DNA from: Akkermansiaceae bacterium UBA2381
GTDB taxonomy: Bacteria; Verrucomicrobiota; Verrucomicrobiia; Verrucomicrobiales; DEV007
Assembly (NCBI GenBank): GCA_002344215.1
Contig: DDSV01000048.1
Coordinates: forward strand, 71,750 to 135,749
Reading direction: 5' to 3'
Length of the DNA stretch: 64,000 bases
Positions 27,780 to 40,006 of the stretch are shown here, piece by piece. Below the pieces are notes generated by a model. The model was not told the DNA's origin and searched no databases. It worked only from the letters and a program-made list of their open reading frames with translations. The stretch's first letter is position 1. Every line of letters begins with the position of its first letter. Both the position numbers and the translations under genes were made by a program.

Positions 27780-29090
27780 ATGAACCGACTCGCCCTCATT
27801 ATTCCCCTCGCTCTCATCGGTCTACTCGTCGCCCACGCTCAGTCAGACAAACCGGCTCCCGCTTCCGTCGCCCCCCACGTGCCAGTGAAGTGGAAAGCGG
27901 GCCTCGCGTCCATTGTCGTGACTCCGGAGAAATACATTTGGATGGCGGGCTACGCGGGAAGGGACAAGCCGGCCGAGGGCAAGGCTCAGGACCTTTTTGC
28001 GAAGGCCCTCGTTCTCGAAGATGAAGTCGGCAAACAACAGGTCATCGTCACCCTCGATCTCATCGGCGTGCCGCAGGACCTCCGCCGGCGCATTGCCGGG
28101 CGCATCGAGAAAGACCACGGCGTCCCGTCCGCCTCGCTCTTCATGAACGCCTCGCACACGCACAGCGGTCCCGAGCTGCGGCGTCGTCCCGGAGCGCCCA
28201 CGGACGAGGAGATGAAAAACCCCAAGGTCAAGGACGCCTGGGAATACACGCAGAGTCTCGAAAAGAAGATCAACGAAGTCATCGACTCCGCCTTTGCCGA
28301 TCTCAAGCCCGCGCGCCTCACTTGGAACAAGGCCCGCGCCGGATTCGCGATGAACCGCCGTCGTGACTACACCCTTCCCGAGGGACATCCCAATGCGAAC
28401 AAGGCTCCCAATCCCGCAGGCCCCGTCGATCAGGAGGTCCCCGCCCTCCGCATTGAGAGCCCCGAGGGCGAGGCGCGCGGAGTCCTTTTCGGCTACGCCT
28501 GCCACAACACCTGTCTCGGGTTTTACAGCTGGTGCGGCGACTACGCCGGCTTCGCCCAGGAGTATCTGCAACAGCATCGCCCCGGCTTCACCGCCATGTT
28601 CGTGACCGGCTGCGGCGCGGATCAGAATCCCTACCCCCGCCGCTCAGGTGTCGTCCCCGGCGTCAGCGATCTCGAACTCGCCCAGCAGCACGGACGCTCC
28701 CTCGCCAATGCCGTCGAGATGGCCTTTTCGACCAATCCCATCCCAATCGAGGGCGCGCTGCGCAATGCCTACGAGGAGGTCACCCTCACCTACGAGGACA
28801 CCAAACGCACCCCTCACCAGTATCCCGTCCAGGTTATCAAACTCGGGGACACCCTCACTCTCGTGACCCTCGGCAGCGAGGTCGTCGTTGACTACTCCCT
28901 GCGATTGAAAAAGGAACTCGCCGGTCCCGCGGGAGTCTGGGTCGCGGGCTACAGCAACGACTATTCGGGCTACATTCCGAGCTCCCGCATTCAGGAGGAA
29001 GGCGGCTACGAAGCAGCGACAGGCTGGTCACGCGGGATCGAGGAAATCATCGTGGGAAAGGTCCACGAGTTGTATGACAAGCTCCCCTGA
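27780..29090 (+). CDS. Neutral/alkaline non-lysosomal ceramidase-like protein, secreted
   Basis: A 436-residue exported protein with a Sec signal (MNRLALIIPLALIGLLVAHA). Its body matches the N-terminal catalytic domain of neutral/alkaline ceramidases (PF04734): AGLASIVVTPEKYIWMAGYAGR at the start, the zinc-ligand region NASHTHSGPEL, YACHNTCLGFYSW, and VTGCGADQNPYPR. The classical family also has a C-terminal Ig-like domain; the protein ends soon after the catalytic part, as in many PVC homologues, whose substrates are probably not ceramide. It lies between two other secreted hydrolases on the same strand (gaps of 94 and 45 bp) and may be co-transcribed with the M60 peptidase. Confidence 0.85.
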   Translation: MNRLALIIPLALIGLLVAHAQSDKPAPASVAPHVPVKWKAGLASIVVTPEKYIWMAGYAGRDKPAEGKAQDLFAKALVLEDEVGKQQVIVTLDLIGVPQDLRRRIAGRIEKDHGVPSASLFMNASHTHSGPELRRRPGAPTDEEMKNPKVKDAWEYTQSLEKKINEVIDSAFADLKPARLTWNKARAGFAMNRRRDYTLPEGHPNANKAPNPAGPVDQEVPALRIESPEGEARGVLFGYACHNTCLGFYSWCGDYAGFAQEYLQQHRPGFTAMFVTGCGADQNPYPRRSGVVPGVSDLELAQQHGRSLANAVEMAFSTNPIPIEGALRNAYEEVTLTYEDTKRTPHQYPVQVIKLGDTLTLVTLGSEVVVDYSLRLKKELAGPAGVWVAGYSNDYSGYIPSSRIQEEGGYEAATGWSRGIEEIIVGKVHELYDKLP

Positions 29091-29135
29091 AAATGCGGCT
29101 CGCCACCGGGCCACGCTGCGGGTATTTCTTTCCGC

Positions 29136-31376
29136 ATGTTGCGAAGGACTTTACTCATTCTTGCAGTTTTTTTACCGGTCACGTCAGGGACCGCCAATGA
29201 CGACGCCCTTAGCCTGCTCACGCGGGACGGCGGGGAAATAGTCTTCGGTGAACTTGCTCCCGGACTCATCGAACTGACCGCCGAAAGCGCTTTCCCCCTC
29301 TTGAAAGACGCCAAAGGAGGGCCTCTCGCCGCCGCCGGGGAGGCTCTCGACGGCAAGGGCAGCCGGGTGGTCGCCTTCAGCCATGACGGCTTTTTGAAAA
29401 GTCCCGCGATGGTTGCCCAGCTCGCGAATCTGGACCTCATCGCCAACATCGTGCGGTGGTGCGGTCGCTCTTCCACTCCTGTCGTAGCCCTGCATCCTTC
29501 TCTCAGCGAACTCGCGGCAGCGCTGAAGGAGGAGGGCATCGATACGAAGATCGTCGAACCCGGGGAACTCAACGGGGCGAGGCCTCCTGCAGTCTATTGC
29601 GTCGTCGCGCAGCGCGGGTTTCCCGATGCGGACATTACCACGCTGCTCGGTCTCGCGGAGAAAGGAATGGGTCTCGTCATCTCCGCGACGCCCTGGGCCT
29701 TTGCCAATGATTACCCGAATTTCGCCGAATTTCCGGCCAACCGGCTTGCCGCTCCCGCTGGGATCAGGCTTCGCCCCGAAGGAATTGCTGATCGCTCGAA
29801 GGCCATCACGGTGAGCTTTTCAAGCAGTCAGGTCGTCCTCGCAGCTCTGCATGAACTCGCCCGGGATACGGAAAACCTCGACAAGGCAAAACGTGATGCT
29901 CTCATTCTCAGTCTTCGGGAGGGAGTCTCGCTGCGCGGGGAGGCGATGACCACCTTTCTTACCGGCCTGAAGGCACTGAGCGAAAAGATCGGCCCTATCA
30001 TTCCCACCAAAGAGAAGCCCCTCATCCCGGGTGCCGATCCCCTCGTTGATGCAGTGGTTTCCCTCGAGGACGAACTCAACCAGACCCTGCCCGCCGGTCG
30101 CATGTATGCTCTCACTGCCGCTAACGACTACCCGGGTGCGGTTCCCACTGACGCGAAGCGACTTGAAAAGACGGTGACCCTCGACGGAACCTGGCGCGGG
30201 TGGCTTAGCGGTCGCGGTGCCGGTGCCTGGGCCGCAAAGGAGATGCGTCCAACCGGACTCTACGCCGCCCCCGGTAAAGTCATCACGGTGACCGCTCCCG
30301 CCTCGATCGCTGGGCAGGGCTTCGAGGTCGTCATCGGAGCCTACAACGGAAATCTCTCGAACCGCGACAAATGGGAGCGTTATCCCCGTCTGCAGCGCAG
30401 TGTCGAAATCAAAGGGACGGTGACGACTGCTTCCAACGCCCTCGGCGGACTCGTCACGATACGGGTGCCGCGCGGATCGCAGCATGGTTCTCTCGATTTC
30501 AAGGTCGCCGGAGCGGTCGAAGCTCCCCTCTTTGTTGCCGGCAAGACCGACCTCGGCGAATGGCGCGAACGGATCCGCAAGGCGCCCGCGCCCTGGGCGG
30601 AACTCTTGAGTGATCGCCTCATCATCGCGATTCCCAGTTCCTACATCCGAGACCTAGATGATCCTGACAAAGTCATGCAAGTGTGGGACGAGATCATTGA
30701 GAAGGGGGCGGAACTCTGCGGAGGTGTCGACCGATCGCTCTATCGTGCCGAACGCATCGTCTTCGAACGCCAGACCTCAGCCGGCTACATGCACAGCGGG
30801 TATCCTGTGGCTGCACCGCAGGACCAGTCCGCCAATCAGGCCGTCGACGCGGCATCCCTGAAAGGCGAAGGGAACTGGGGTTTCTTCCACGAGTACGGAC
30901 ACAACCATCAGCATGATCTCTGGGCCCTGCCGGGAACGACGGAAACAACCTGCAACTTGTGGTCCGTTTATCTTTTTGAGGAATACATCGGCAAGAGCCG
31001 CGCCGAAGGCCACGACGCCGTCCGCCCCCTCGATCGAAAGCAGCGAATGAACGCGTATTTTCAGTCCGGCCGAAAATTCGAGAATGACTGGAGCATGTGG
31101 GTCGCCCTCGAGAGTTACCTCCAGGTTCAGGAGGCCTTTGGCTGGGAACCCTACAAGAAGGTTTTCGCCGAATACAATTCCCTCCCTGAATCCGAATGGC
31201 CGAAAACCCAGCAGGAGAAAAATGATCAATGGGTCATCCGTCTGTCGAAAGCCTGCGGGAAAAACCTCGCGCCCTTCTGGGCGAAGTGGAATGTCCCGCT
31301 CTCAGCCGATGTTCTTGAAACGCTGAAGGGACTGCCGGCCTGGGAGGACCACCCGCTTGCGAATTTGAATCAGTGA
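29136..31376 (+). CDS. Secreted M60-family (enhancin-like) metallopeptidase
   Basis: A 746-residue protein with a signal peptide (MLRRTLLILAVFLPVTSGTA). The gluzincin motif H-E-x-x-H is seen in WGFFHEYGHNHQ (H585, E586, H589), followed by the conserved downstream acidic and helical region TTETTCNLWSVYLFEEYI. The domain before it (RKAPAPWAELLSDRLIIAIPS, AGYMHSGYPVAA) fits Peptidase_M60. M60 enzymes attack mucin-like O-glycoproteins and other glycosylated proteins. The N-terminal ~250 residues have a class I glutamine-amidotransferase-like flavour (LDLIANIVRWCGRSS), as seen in bacterial M60 proteins, but I cannot assign it. It is 45 bp after the ceramidase-like gene. Confidence 0.85.
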   Translation: MLRRTLLILAVFLPVTSGTANDDALSLLTRDGGEIVFGELAPGLIELTAESAFPLLKDAKGGPLAAAGEALDGKGSRVVAFSHDGFLKSPAMVAQLANLDLIANIVRWCGRSSTPVVALHPSLSELAAALKEEGIDTKIVEPGELNGARPPAVYCVVAQRGFPDADITTLLGLAEKGMGLVISATPWAFANDYPNFAEFPANRLAAPAGIRLRPEGIADRSKAITVSFSSSQVVLAALHELARDTENLDKAKRDALILSLREGVSLRGEAMTTFLTGLKALSEKIGPIIPTKEKPLIPGADPLVDAVVSLEDELNQTLPAGRMYALTAANDYPGAVPTDAKRLEKTVTLDGTWRGWLSGRGAGAWAAKEMRPTGLYAAPGKVITVTAPASIAGQGFEVVIGAYNGNLSNRDKWERYPRLQRSVEIKGTVTTASNALGGLVTIRVPRGSQHGSLDFKVAGAVEAPLFVAGKTDLGEWRERIRKAPAPWAELLSDRLIIAIPSSYIRDLDDPDKVMQVWDEIIEKGAELCGGVDRSLYRAERIVFERQTSAGYMHSGYPVAAPQDQSANQAVDAASLKGEGNWGFFHEYGHNHQHDLWALPGTTETTCNLWSVYLFEEYIGKSRAEGHDAVRPLDRKQRMNAYFQSGRKFENDWSMWVALESYLQVQEAFGWEPYKKVFAEYNSLPESEWPKTQQEKNDQWVIRLSKACGKNLAPFWAKWNVPLSADVLETLKGLPAWEDHPLANLNQ

Positions 31377-31469
31377 AGGAGTCCAGCCGGAACGCTTCGC
31401 GGGGGCGCTTTTTCCGCCGGCGCGGGATCTGAACTCGCGCCGGGAAGAAGCACGTTCCCCTGACAAAGA

Positions 31470-31529
31470 TATAATCTGAAAGGGGTTCACCCCCCGTTTT
31501 TACGGGTTTTGTAGCGTATGGCACTACAA
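31470..31529 (+). promoter_or_regulatory. Candidate promoter and inverted repeat upstream of the PEP-CTERM gene
   Basis: A perfect -10-like TATAAT (31470-31475) without a good -35, then short GC hairpins (GGGG-TTCA-CCCC; CCCG-TTTTTA-CGGG), then a perfect inverted repeat TTGTAG (31509-31514) / CTACAA (31524-31529). TGGCAC at 31519-31524 equals a sigma-54 -24 element, but the -12 element is poor. No gene is seen in the surrounding 200 bp. Confidence 0.35.
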
Positions 31530-31591
31530 TCGAGGGGTCATTTCCACTTGATCCGCCTAGTCCCGCACCTAGGATAGTGGCCCCTCTCCTT

Positions 31592-35224
<3,633 letters not shown>

Positions 35225-35259
35225 ACCCACTTGAGAATCTCGATGGTTCTCCGTTGGGA

Positions 35260-36819
35260 TTATACCCCCAACAAATCACGCGCCTCCTCCTGTCCGGGAG
35301 CGGGATATCCGTATTCGCTTGCCGTCACTCTCGCGAGTCCGGTGAGGTGCCTCCAGCGGAACGCGGAACGGGTGTGGTGAAAGTCATCCCAGACTGTCTG
35401 GAAATATTTCTCGGCATGGAGTGCTCCGTCCTCGCTGACCCCGAAACGCAGCAGTTTTTCGAAAACCGGACCCTCAGGTAGATTCAACTGGCTGTATTGA
35501 TGGACAATCGCCGCGGCATGTGACTGGAGCTTTCCGCGAACCGCCTCGTCCAATTGGGCGAGCAGTTTGTCGGGGTCTTTCTCCGTAATCATTCCGATCT
35601 GACGTTTCGACGGAACCGGGTCGGCCTCCAGTAAACCGCTTCGGGCACCCCGGTCCCGGGCAACCTGCCAGGCTCCGAGAATGAGACAGGCAAAAACATT
35701 TCTCCCCCGACTGACCGTGGCCAGATTCCGCCAGGCATTGGCTGTGTCGCTCGCATGGACACCGACCGAGTCACCGTGGACACTGCCAACCACTTTGCCG
35801 GGAAACTCCCACGCGGGAATGCGCCCCGGATCGCGGAGCACCATCTCATTGGCGGCCAGCGAGAGCGCCTCGCCTATCGCTCCGGGCTGAAATCCCTCCG
35901 CCAGCGCCGCGGCCACCGCTCCGGCCGCATCCTCCGGGGTTCCGTTGAAAATCGTGCGCTTCAGTTCATCGATGACACTGTCCTCCGCTTCCCTGGTTCC
36001 CGGTTCACGCCCGAGAAGACCGTGCTCCTCAAGGAGGGAGGCAAGGACTTTTCCGTGAATTTCCCATGCAGGCTGACGTGACGATTCCGCATCCAGACAG
36101 TAGTGCAGTGACTGTCTCAGCAAAGCCGAGGCATATTCCGGTCCGACCAGATCGATCATCTGCCATGAGCGGTAGGGCAGGACGGTGCGATGCACTTCGA
36201 GATTCTCCTGCACCGCATGCAGGAGAGTGTCGAATGCGGTTTCTGTCCCGCTCGCGAGCAGGGATGCAAAGAGACTCTCCGCCTCCTTCGAATTTTTGGC
36301 TTTCACCGCATTCACCAACTGTCCGGCAGTCACCGTTCCTCTATCCTTCGGCACCTCGACAGGATGCAGCACCTCGGCAGACCGCCCGCCGTTTTCTCCT
36401 ATCCGGTTGGTATTTCGATAAAGCACTTTAAACACGGGGAGCGCCTGTTCCTTCCCGGGGAGCAGAGAAGCCATGTGCAGAGCAGGCGCCAGGGCCATGA
36501 AGGTGTGAAAACCGACATAATCCTCTCCGCCGAAAGTCCGGGCGTTCGCCAGAGCTCCCGCCGCAATGAGTTGTTTGAGCGGAGTGCCGGATTTAAGTTT
36601 CTCCGCAAGACCCGCCTGGAGCGCCTCGACCGGAGTCTCCTGCAGATAGCAGACGAGCGGTTCGAGAACCCCGAAGTTGAGGGACTCCGACCCACCGGCG
36701 GCATAGGAGCGGGGTGCGAGGCCCAACTCCGCCGCAAGGACGGGGCCGACGGTAGCGATCAGGGTTCCCTGGCCAACTCCGGCCAGAAACCGACGGCGGG
36801 AAAACGGGTCATATGACAT
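35260..36819 (-). CDS. Tat-exported protein of unrecognised family
   Basis: A 519-residue protein I do not recognise. The start at 36819 is supported by a GGAGGT on the minus strand (36824-36829), 4 bp before the ATG; the open frame back to 36843 starts with TTG. The leader carries SRRRFLAGVGQG, a twin-arginine signal. The rest is almost entirely helical and shows two related halves, each with conserved-looking histidines: GFHTFMALAPALHMA and LRQSLHYCLDAE / WEIHGKVLASLLEEHG in the first, then KVVGSVHGDSVGVHASDTANAW and YSQLNLPEGPVFEKLL in the second. A helical metal- or cofactor-binding enzyme is possible (questin-oxidase-like proteins are one thought), but I have no firm match. The gene converges on the PEP-CTERM gene and is divergent from the two-component operon. 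Confidence 0.7.
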   Translation of the reverse strand: MSYDPFSRRRFLAGVGQGTLIATVGPVLAAELGLAPRSYAAGGSESLNFGVLEPLVCYLQETPVEALQAGLAEKLKSGTPLKQLIAAGALANARTFGGEDYVGFHTFMALAPALHMASLLPGKEQALPVFKVLYRNTNRIGENGGRSAEVLHPVEVPKDRGTVTAGQLVNAVKAKNSKEAESLFASLLASGTETAFDTLLHAVQENLEVHRTVLPYRSWQMIDLVGPEYASALLRQSLHYCLDAESSRQPAWEIHGKVLASLLEEHGLLGREPGTREAEDSVIDELKRTIFNGTPEDAAGAVAAALAEGFQPGAIGEALSLAANEMVLRDPGRIPAWEFPGKVVGSVHGDSVGVHASDTANAWRNLATVSRGRNVFACLILGAWQVARDRGARSGLLEADPVPSKRQIGMITEKDPDKLLAQLDEAVRGKLQSHAAAIVHQYSQLNLPEGPVFEKLLRFGVSEDGALHAEKYFQTVWDDFHHTRSAFRWRHLTGLARVTASEYGYPAPGQEEARDLLGV

Positions 36820-36823
36820 AAAG

Positions 36824-36829
36824 ACCTCC
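36824..36829 (-). promoter_or_regulatory. Strong Shine-Dalgarno that fixes the start of the Tat-exported protein
   Basis: GGAGGT on the minus strand, 4 bp before the ATG at 36819. Most genes in this window lack such a site, so it is good evidence for this start. Confidence 0.7.
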
Positions 36830-36973
36830 AAGGTTGAATTCAATCAAAAGGGTCTCAGAAGAGTGCCACTCGGGTCAAGCCTGATGCCAACAATTGGTGT
36901 CGTGCACAACCCGGTCCCACAAATCTCCCCTTTTTTGGAAATAAGTTCTCGCTCGATGGAAAGGACAGCCGTT

Positions 36974-36995
36974 GAATTTTTACCTGATTTTTACA
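36974..36995 (+). promoter_or_regulatory. 11-bp tandem direct repeat, candidate OmpR-family operator
   Basis: Two abutting 11-mers, GAATTTTTACC and TGATTTTTACA (8 of 11 positions identical; both contain TTTTTAC, exactly 11 bp apart), 58 bp upstream of an operon encoding an OmpR-type regulator. OmpR/PhoB-family regulators bind direct repeats with about one-turn spacing. A TTGACA follows at 37012-37017 but has no convincing -10. Confidence 0.5.
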
Positions 36996-37052
36996 GAAAG
37001 AAGATCAGGAATTGACACAAATTCTCCGAATCCGTGAGACGATGAGACCCAC

Positions 37053-38387
37053 ATGAAAAAACCCACTCTCATCTTCACGGTTCTTCTCTTCTTCTTAAGT
37101 GTCGCCGGATCAGCAACGGCTCAGGATCAACCGAAGCCAACTTCGGGCGAACCTTTCCTGAAAGAAAAAGGCAGTAAGAAGGGATCAGATATCAAGGAGG
37201 AAAGTGCCGAACCGGAGACGGTGATTAATGTCGGGACCCTTGTTCAATATATTGATGTCAAACGGGAGAAATGGCAGGATTGGCTGGAAAAGAATCCTGC
37301 CTCGCTCGACGCGGGAGCCTTGCGGAAAGAGGCGGAGGTATGGATTGCCGGAGGCGACGCGGCCCTGGCGGAAACAACTCTGATCATGGGTAAATCAGGA
37401 CAACGCGCGAAGATTGAGTCCCAACGCGAGATCTTTCTCCCAACCAAGTTTTTCTCTGTTGAGGCCGGACTGCCGTTTCCCGGAACCTTTGATTTGAGGA
37501 ACATCGGGACGGTTCTTGAGGTGGATCCTGTCATCCCGGAGGCCGGACGGGTCGATCTAAACTACGCACCCGAAAGGACCGCCTATCGGGGTGAGAACCC
37601 GCCTGTCGTCCTTCCCGGTGTCGAGGCGGGTGACATTCGCTGGCCAATATTCTCCACTCAGCGAGTTGCCGGAAATGCCTCGCTGAGGTCGGAACAGTGG
37701 GCGCTCATTGGCTGTGAAGCATCACTGGAAGGCGATGAAGCGAATCAAACACTGATCTTCACCCGTCCCGTCATCCATCAGTTTGAGGCCCCCGCAGGGA
37801 ACCCCGCCGGGAAACCCGAAGGGGTCCTGACGTTTGAATGGATCGAGGTCGGGCACGGAGAACTCAATCGCCAATTGGTCGAGAGTGAGGACATGTCCGC
37901 ACTGATTGGTGGCGGCCTTCACCAGGCCGCACTTGAAGGCGGAGGCAAGATCATCGACACCCGGGTCATCCGCTTCATGAGCGGCCAGCGGCTGAAAAAC
38001 GAATCAGTCGAGGAGGTTATCTATCCGACAAGATATATAGCCGAAAAAGGACAAGTGCATTCCAATCCGGATTCGCACGAAACCAGAAACAGCGGAGTCT
38101 CGATTGAAGTGGATGCCGTCGTCGGAGCGGGCGGAGGTCTCGTAGATCTCAACATGTCGCTTGAACGCGTATTCCATTTCGGCGAGAGCATCCATCACCG
38201 GGTCCTGATTGACAGCAAATGGGAAACGGATGTCACGATGCCCGTCTTCTATACGATGAGAGCAACCACTCAGACCACTGCACCGATTGGTTCCCCCGTT
38301 CTGATCGGAGTGATGTCGCCTCCGGACGAAAAAGGGTGGATCGATTCCTCACGCAAGATGCTGCTTTTTGTCAAAGTCTCGCGTTGA
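37053..38387 (+). CDS. Exported protein with two secretin-like repeats
   Basis: A 444-residue protein with a Sec signal (MKKPTLIFTVLLFFLSVAGSATA). Two internal repeats share the pattern Q/E-x-I-x-x-P-T-x-x-x, then I-G/V-S-x-L/I-E-V-D-P/A-V-I/V, G-x-V-D-L-N: first at about 130-180 (REIFLPTKFF, IGTVLEVDPVIPEAGRVDLN), second at about 325-375 (VIYPTRYIAE, GVSIEVDAVVGAGGGLVDLN). This resembles the beta-strands of the secretin (GspD/PilQ) C-domain as found in verrucomicrobial secretin-like proteins, but duplicated and without an obvious pore-forming context. It could be a periplasmic sensing or scaffolding partner. It is the first gene of an operon with a sensor kinase and response regulator (35-bp gap), suggesting it modulates or is monitored by that system. 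Confidence 0.65.
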   Translation: MKKPTLIFTVLLFFLSVAGSATAQDQPKPTSGEPFLKEKGSKKGSDIKEESAEPETVINVGTLVQYIDVKREKWQDWLEKNPASLDAGALRKEAEVWIAGGDAALAETTLIMGKSGQRAKIESQREIFLPTKFFSVEAGLPFPGTFDLRNIGTVLEVDPVIPEAGRVDLNYAPERTAYRGENPPVVLPGVEAGDIRWPIFSTQRVAGNASLRSEQWALIGCEASLEGDEANQTLIFTRPVIHQFEAPAGNPAGKPEGVLTFEWIEVGHGELNRQLVESEDMSALIGGGLHQAALEGGGKIIDTRVIRFMSGQRLKNESVEEVIYPTRYIAEKGQVHSNPDSHETRNSGVSIEVDAVVGAGGGLVDLNMSLERVFHFGESIHHRVLIDSKWETDVTMPVFYTMRATTQTTAPIGSPVLIGVMSPPDEKGWIDSSRKMLLFVKVSR

Positions 38388-38422
38388 AGAACCGATAGTG
38401 AATGTGAGAAGATCTTTCTCTC

Positions 38423-40006
38423 ATGTCCTTCTCCCGATTCCGTCCCGTTATCCTGCTACCCCTTGTGGCGTTTGTGATTGCGACGGCGATTCTCACGGGA
38501 GGATTTATCCTCTCAAAGCATGAACGCTTTGAGAGGATAAAGCGGGACTCGCCTGTGGTCGGCCGCTTCGGCCGGATTCTCCAGGAGCGACTCGATTCAC
38601 TCGAGTCAACTTATCGCAGCCACTTGGAAATCCTCTGCCGGGCTGATCTCAACGACCGTTTTGCGTTGCGTGATGCGATGGATCGGGTCGTCGGGGTCAA
38701 ACAGCTTTCCACTCTGAATCCCGCAGGAAGGGTCGAGATGCACCTTCTCGCCAGCGAGGTCGGCGAAGATGAAGCGGACATTCCTCTTCCTGTCCTCGAC
38801 AGCAAAGAACTTCCGGTAGGGCGCGTCAGCCATTTCGTCATTGAAAGCATTGAATCACTTGGCGGTGGGAAAGATGGATCTTCAGGATGGCTCGAGACCG
38901 ATGAAAATCTTTTCTTCTATCTAAACCTCTCTGAACGACGGACGGTCCTACTGCTGATTGATCGCGACGCGGTCAATCATTCGGTCATCGACTGGCTCGA
39001 AAGTTGGATCCTTGAGGAGATCAGTCGCGGCCGGAAACAGGAAGGGGCTGATGCTCTGGTAGCCAACCACAAGATCGTCGCCTCGGTCGGCGATCCTCAC
39101 GGTGAGGAGGCGGATTTAGTCCTTCAACTGGGATTCCATTTTGGAAACTGGCAGATCAGATCCTGGGACTCACGGCGGCGAATCATCGATTACGACCGTG
39201 ACATTTTATTCGCAGCAGGTCTGTTGGCTTTTCTCGTCGCTCTCGCCGGCGTCATTGCCTTTCTCTATCTCAACCGCGCCCTCCGCCTCGCGGAACGCCG
39301 TGTCTCATTTGTCAATCAGGTCTCCCATGAACTGAAGACCCCTCTGACCAATATTCTTCTAAATGCTGATCTCGCCATCGACGGGGCCGATCCGGCCGGG
39401 AGGAGGCGGCTCGCCATGATTCAGGAGGAGTCACGCCGCCTCTCGCGTCTCATTGACAATGTTCTTACATTCGCACAACGGGACCGGAGACATCCTGATG
39501 TTCCACTGTCATCCGCTTCGCTTCATTCGCTGATTGAAGAAGTCGCAGCCCAGTTCCGCCCCTCTTTGGAAAGACGTGGAATCGCCCTCTCCATCGTCGG
39601 GGACCCCTCGATCCGGGCTCGCATCAATTCGGACGCCTTTTTACAGATTCTCGGCAATCTGTTATCAAACATAGAAAAATACGCCGCCTCAGGAGGCATT
39701 GCCCGCATCGAAACCGAGGCCACCGGCACCGATGTCCTCGTACGGGTGATCGACGCCGGACCCGGCATTCCACGCAACGAACGCGAACGGATATTTCTTC
39801 CTTTTCACCGCCTTGGCGATGAGCTGACTGAAGGAGCAAGCGGCACCGGCCTGGGGCTATCCATCGCCCGTGATCTTGCGGAGCGGATGGGCGGAGCGCT
39901 GCATCTTCGATCCGAAACCGGCGCATCAGGCGCTGTTTTTGAACTCCGAATTTTCCGTTCAGTCGATGATAAAGTCATCACTTTCCCGGACTCGCGTGCT
40001 TCATGA
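38423..40006 (+). CDS. Membrane sensor histidine kinase
   Basis: A 527-residue kinase. It has an N-terminal membrane anchor (VILLPLVAFVIATAILTGG), a periplasmic domain of about 220 residues and a second helix (ILFAAGLLAFLVALAGVIAFLYL, near 260-282). HisKA has the phosphoacceptor in QVSHELKTPLTN (H302). HATPase has the N box LGNLLSNIEKYAA, G1 VIDAGPGIP, and F/G2 boxes IFLPFHRL, GTGLGLSIARDLA. It autophosphorylates and passes phosphate to the response regulator whose ATG overlaps its stop (ATGA at 40003), implying translational coupling. The periplasmic domain has no family I recognise; the co-transcribed secretin-like exported protein is a plausible partner. Confidence 0.92.
   Translation: MSFSRFRPVILLPLVAFVIATAILTGGFILSKHERFERIKRDSPVVGRFGRILQERLDSLESTYRSHLEILCRADLNDRFALRDAMDRVVGVKQLSTLNPAGRVEMHLLASEVGEDEADIPLPVLDSKELPVGRVSHFVIESIESLGGGKDGSSGWLETDENLFFYLNLSERRTVLLLIDRDAVNHSVIDWLESWILEEISRGRKQEGADALVANHKIVASVGDPHGEEADLVLQLGFHFGNWQIRSWDSRRRIIDYDRDILFAAGLLAFLVALAGVIAFLYLNRALRLAERRVSFVNQVSHELKTPLTNILLNADLAIDGADPAGRRRLAMIQEESRRLSRLIDNVLTFAQRDRRHPDVPLSSASLHSLIEEVAAQFRPSLERRGIALSIVGDPSIRARINSDAFLQILGNLLSNIEKYAASGGIARIETEATGTDVLVRVIDAGPGIPRNERERIFLPFHRLGDELTEGASGTGLGLSIARDLAERMGGALHLRSETGASGAVFELRIFRSVDDKVITFPDSRAS

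Noticed and set aside
31519..31533. Sigma-54 promoter at TGGCAC upstream of the PEP-CTERM gene
   Set aside because: The -24 element is exact but the -12 element reads TCGA rather than TTGC; kept only as part of a candidate regulatory region.
37012..37017. TTGACA as a sigma-70 -35 element for the two-component operon
   Set aside because: No -10-like sequence lies 16-18 bp downstream, and the implied transcript would start almost at the ATG.
36844..37052. Small RNA gene in the divergent region
   Set aside because: No promoter-terminator pair or stable conserved fold could be supported; only the direct repeat is kept.
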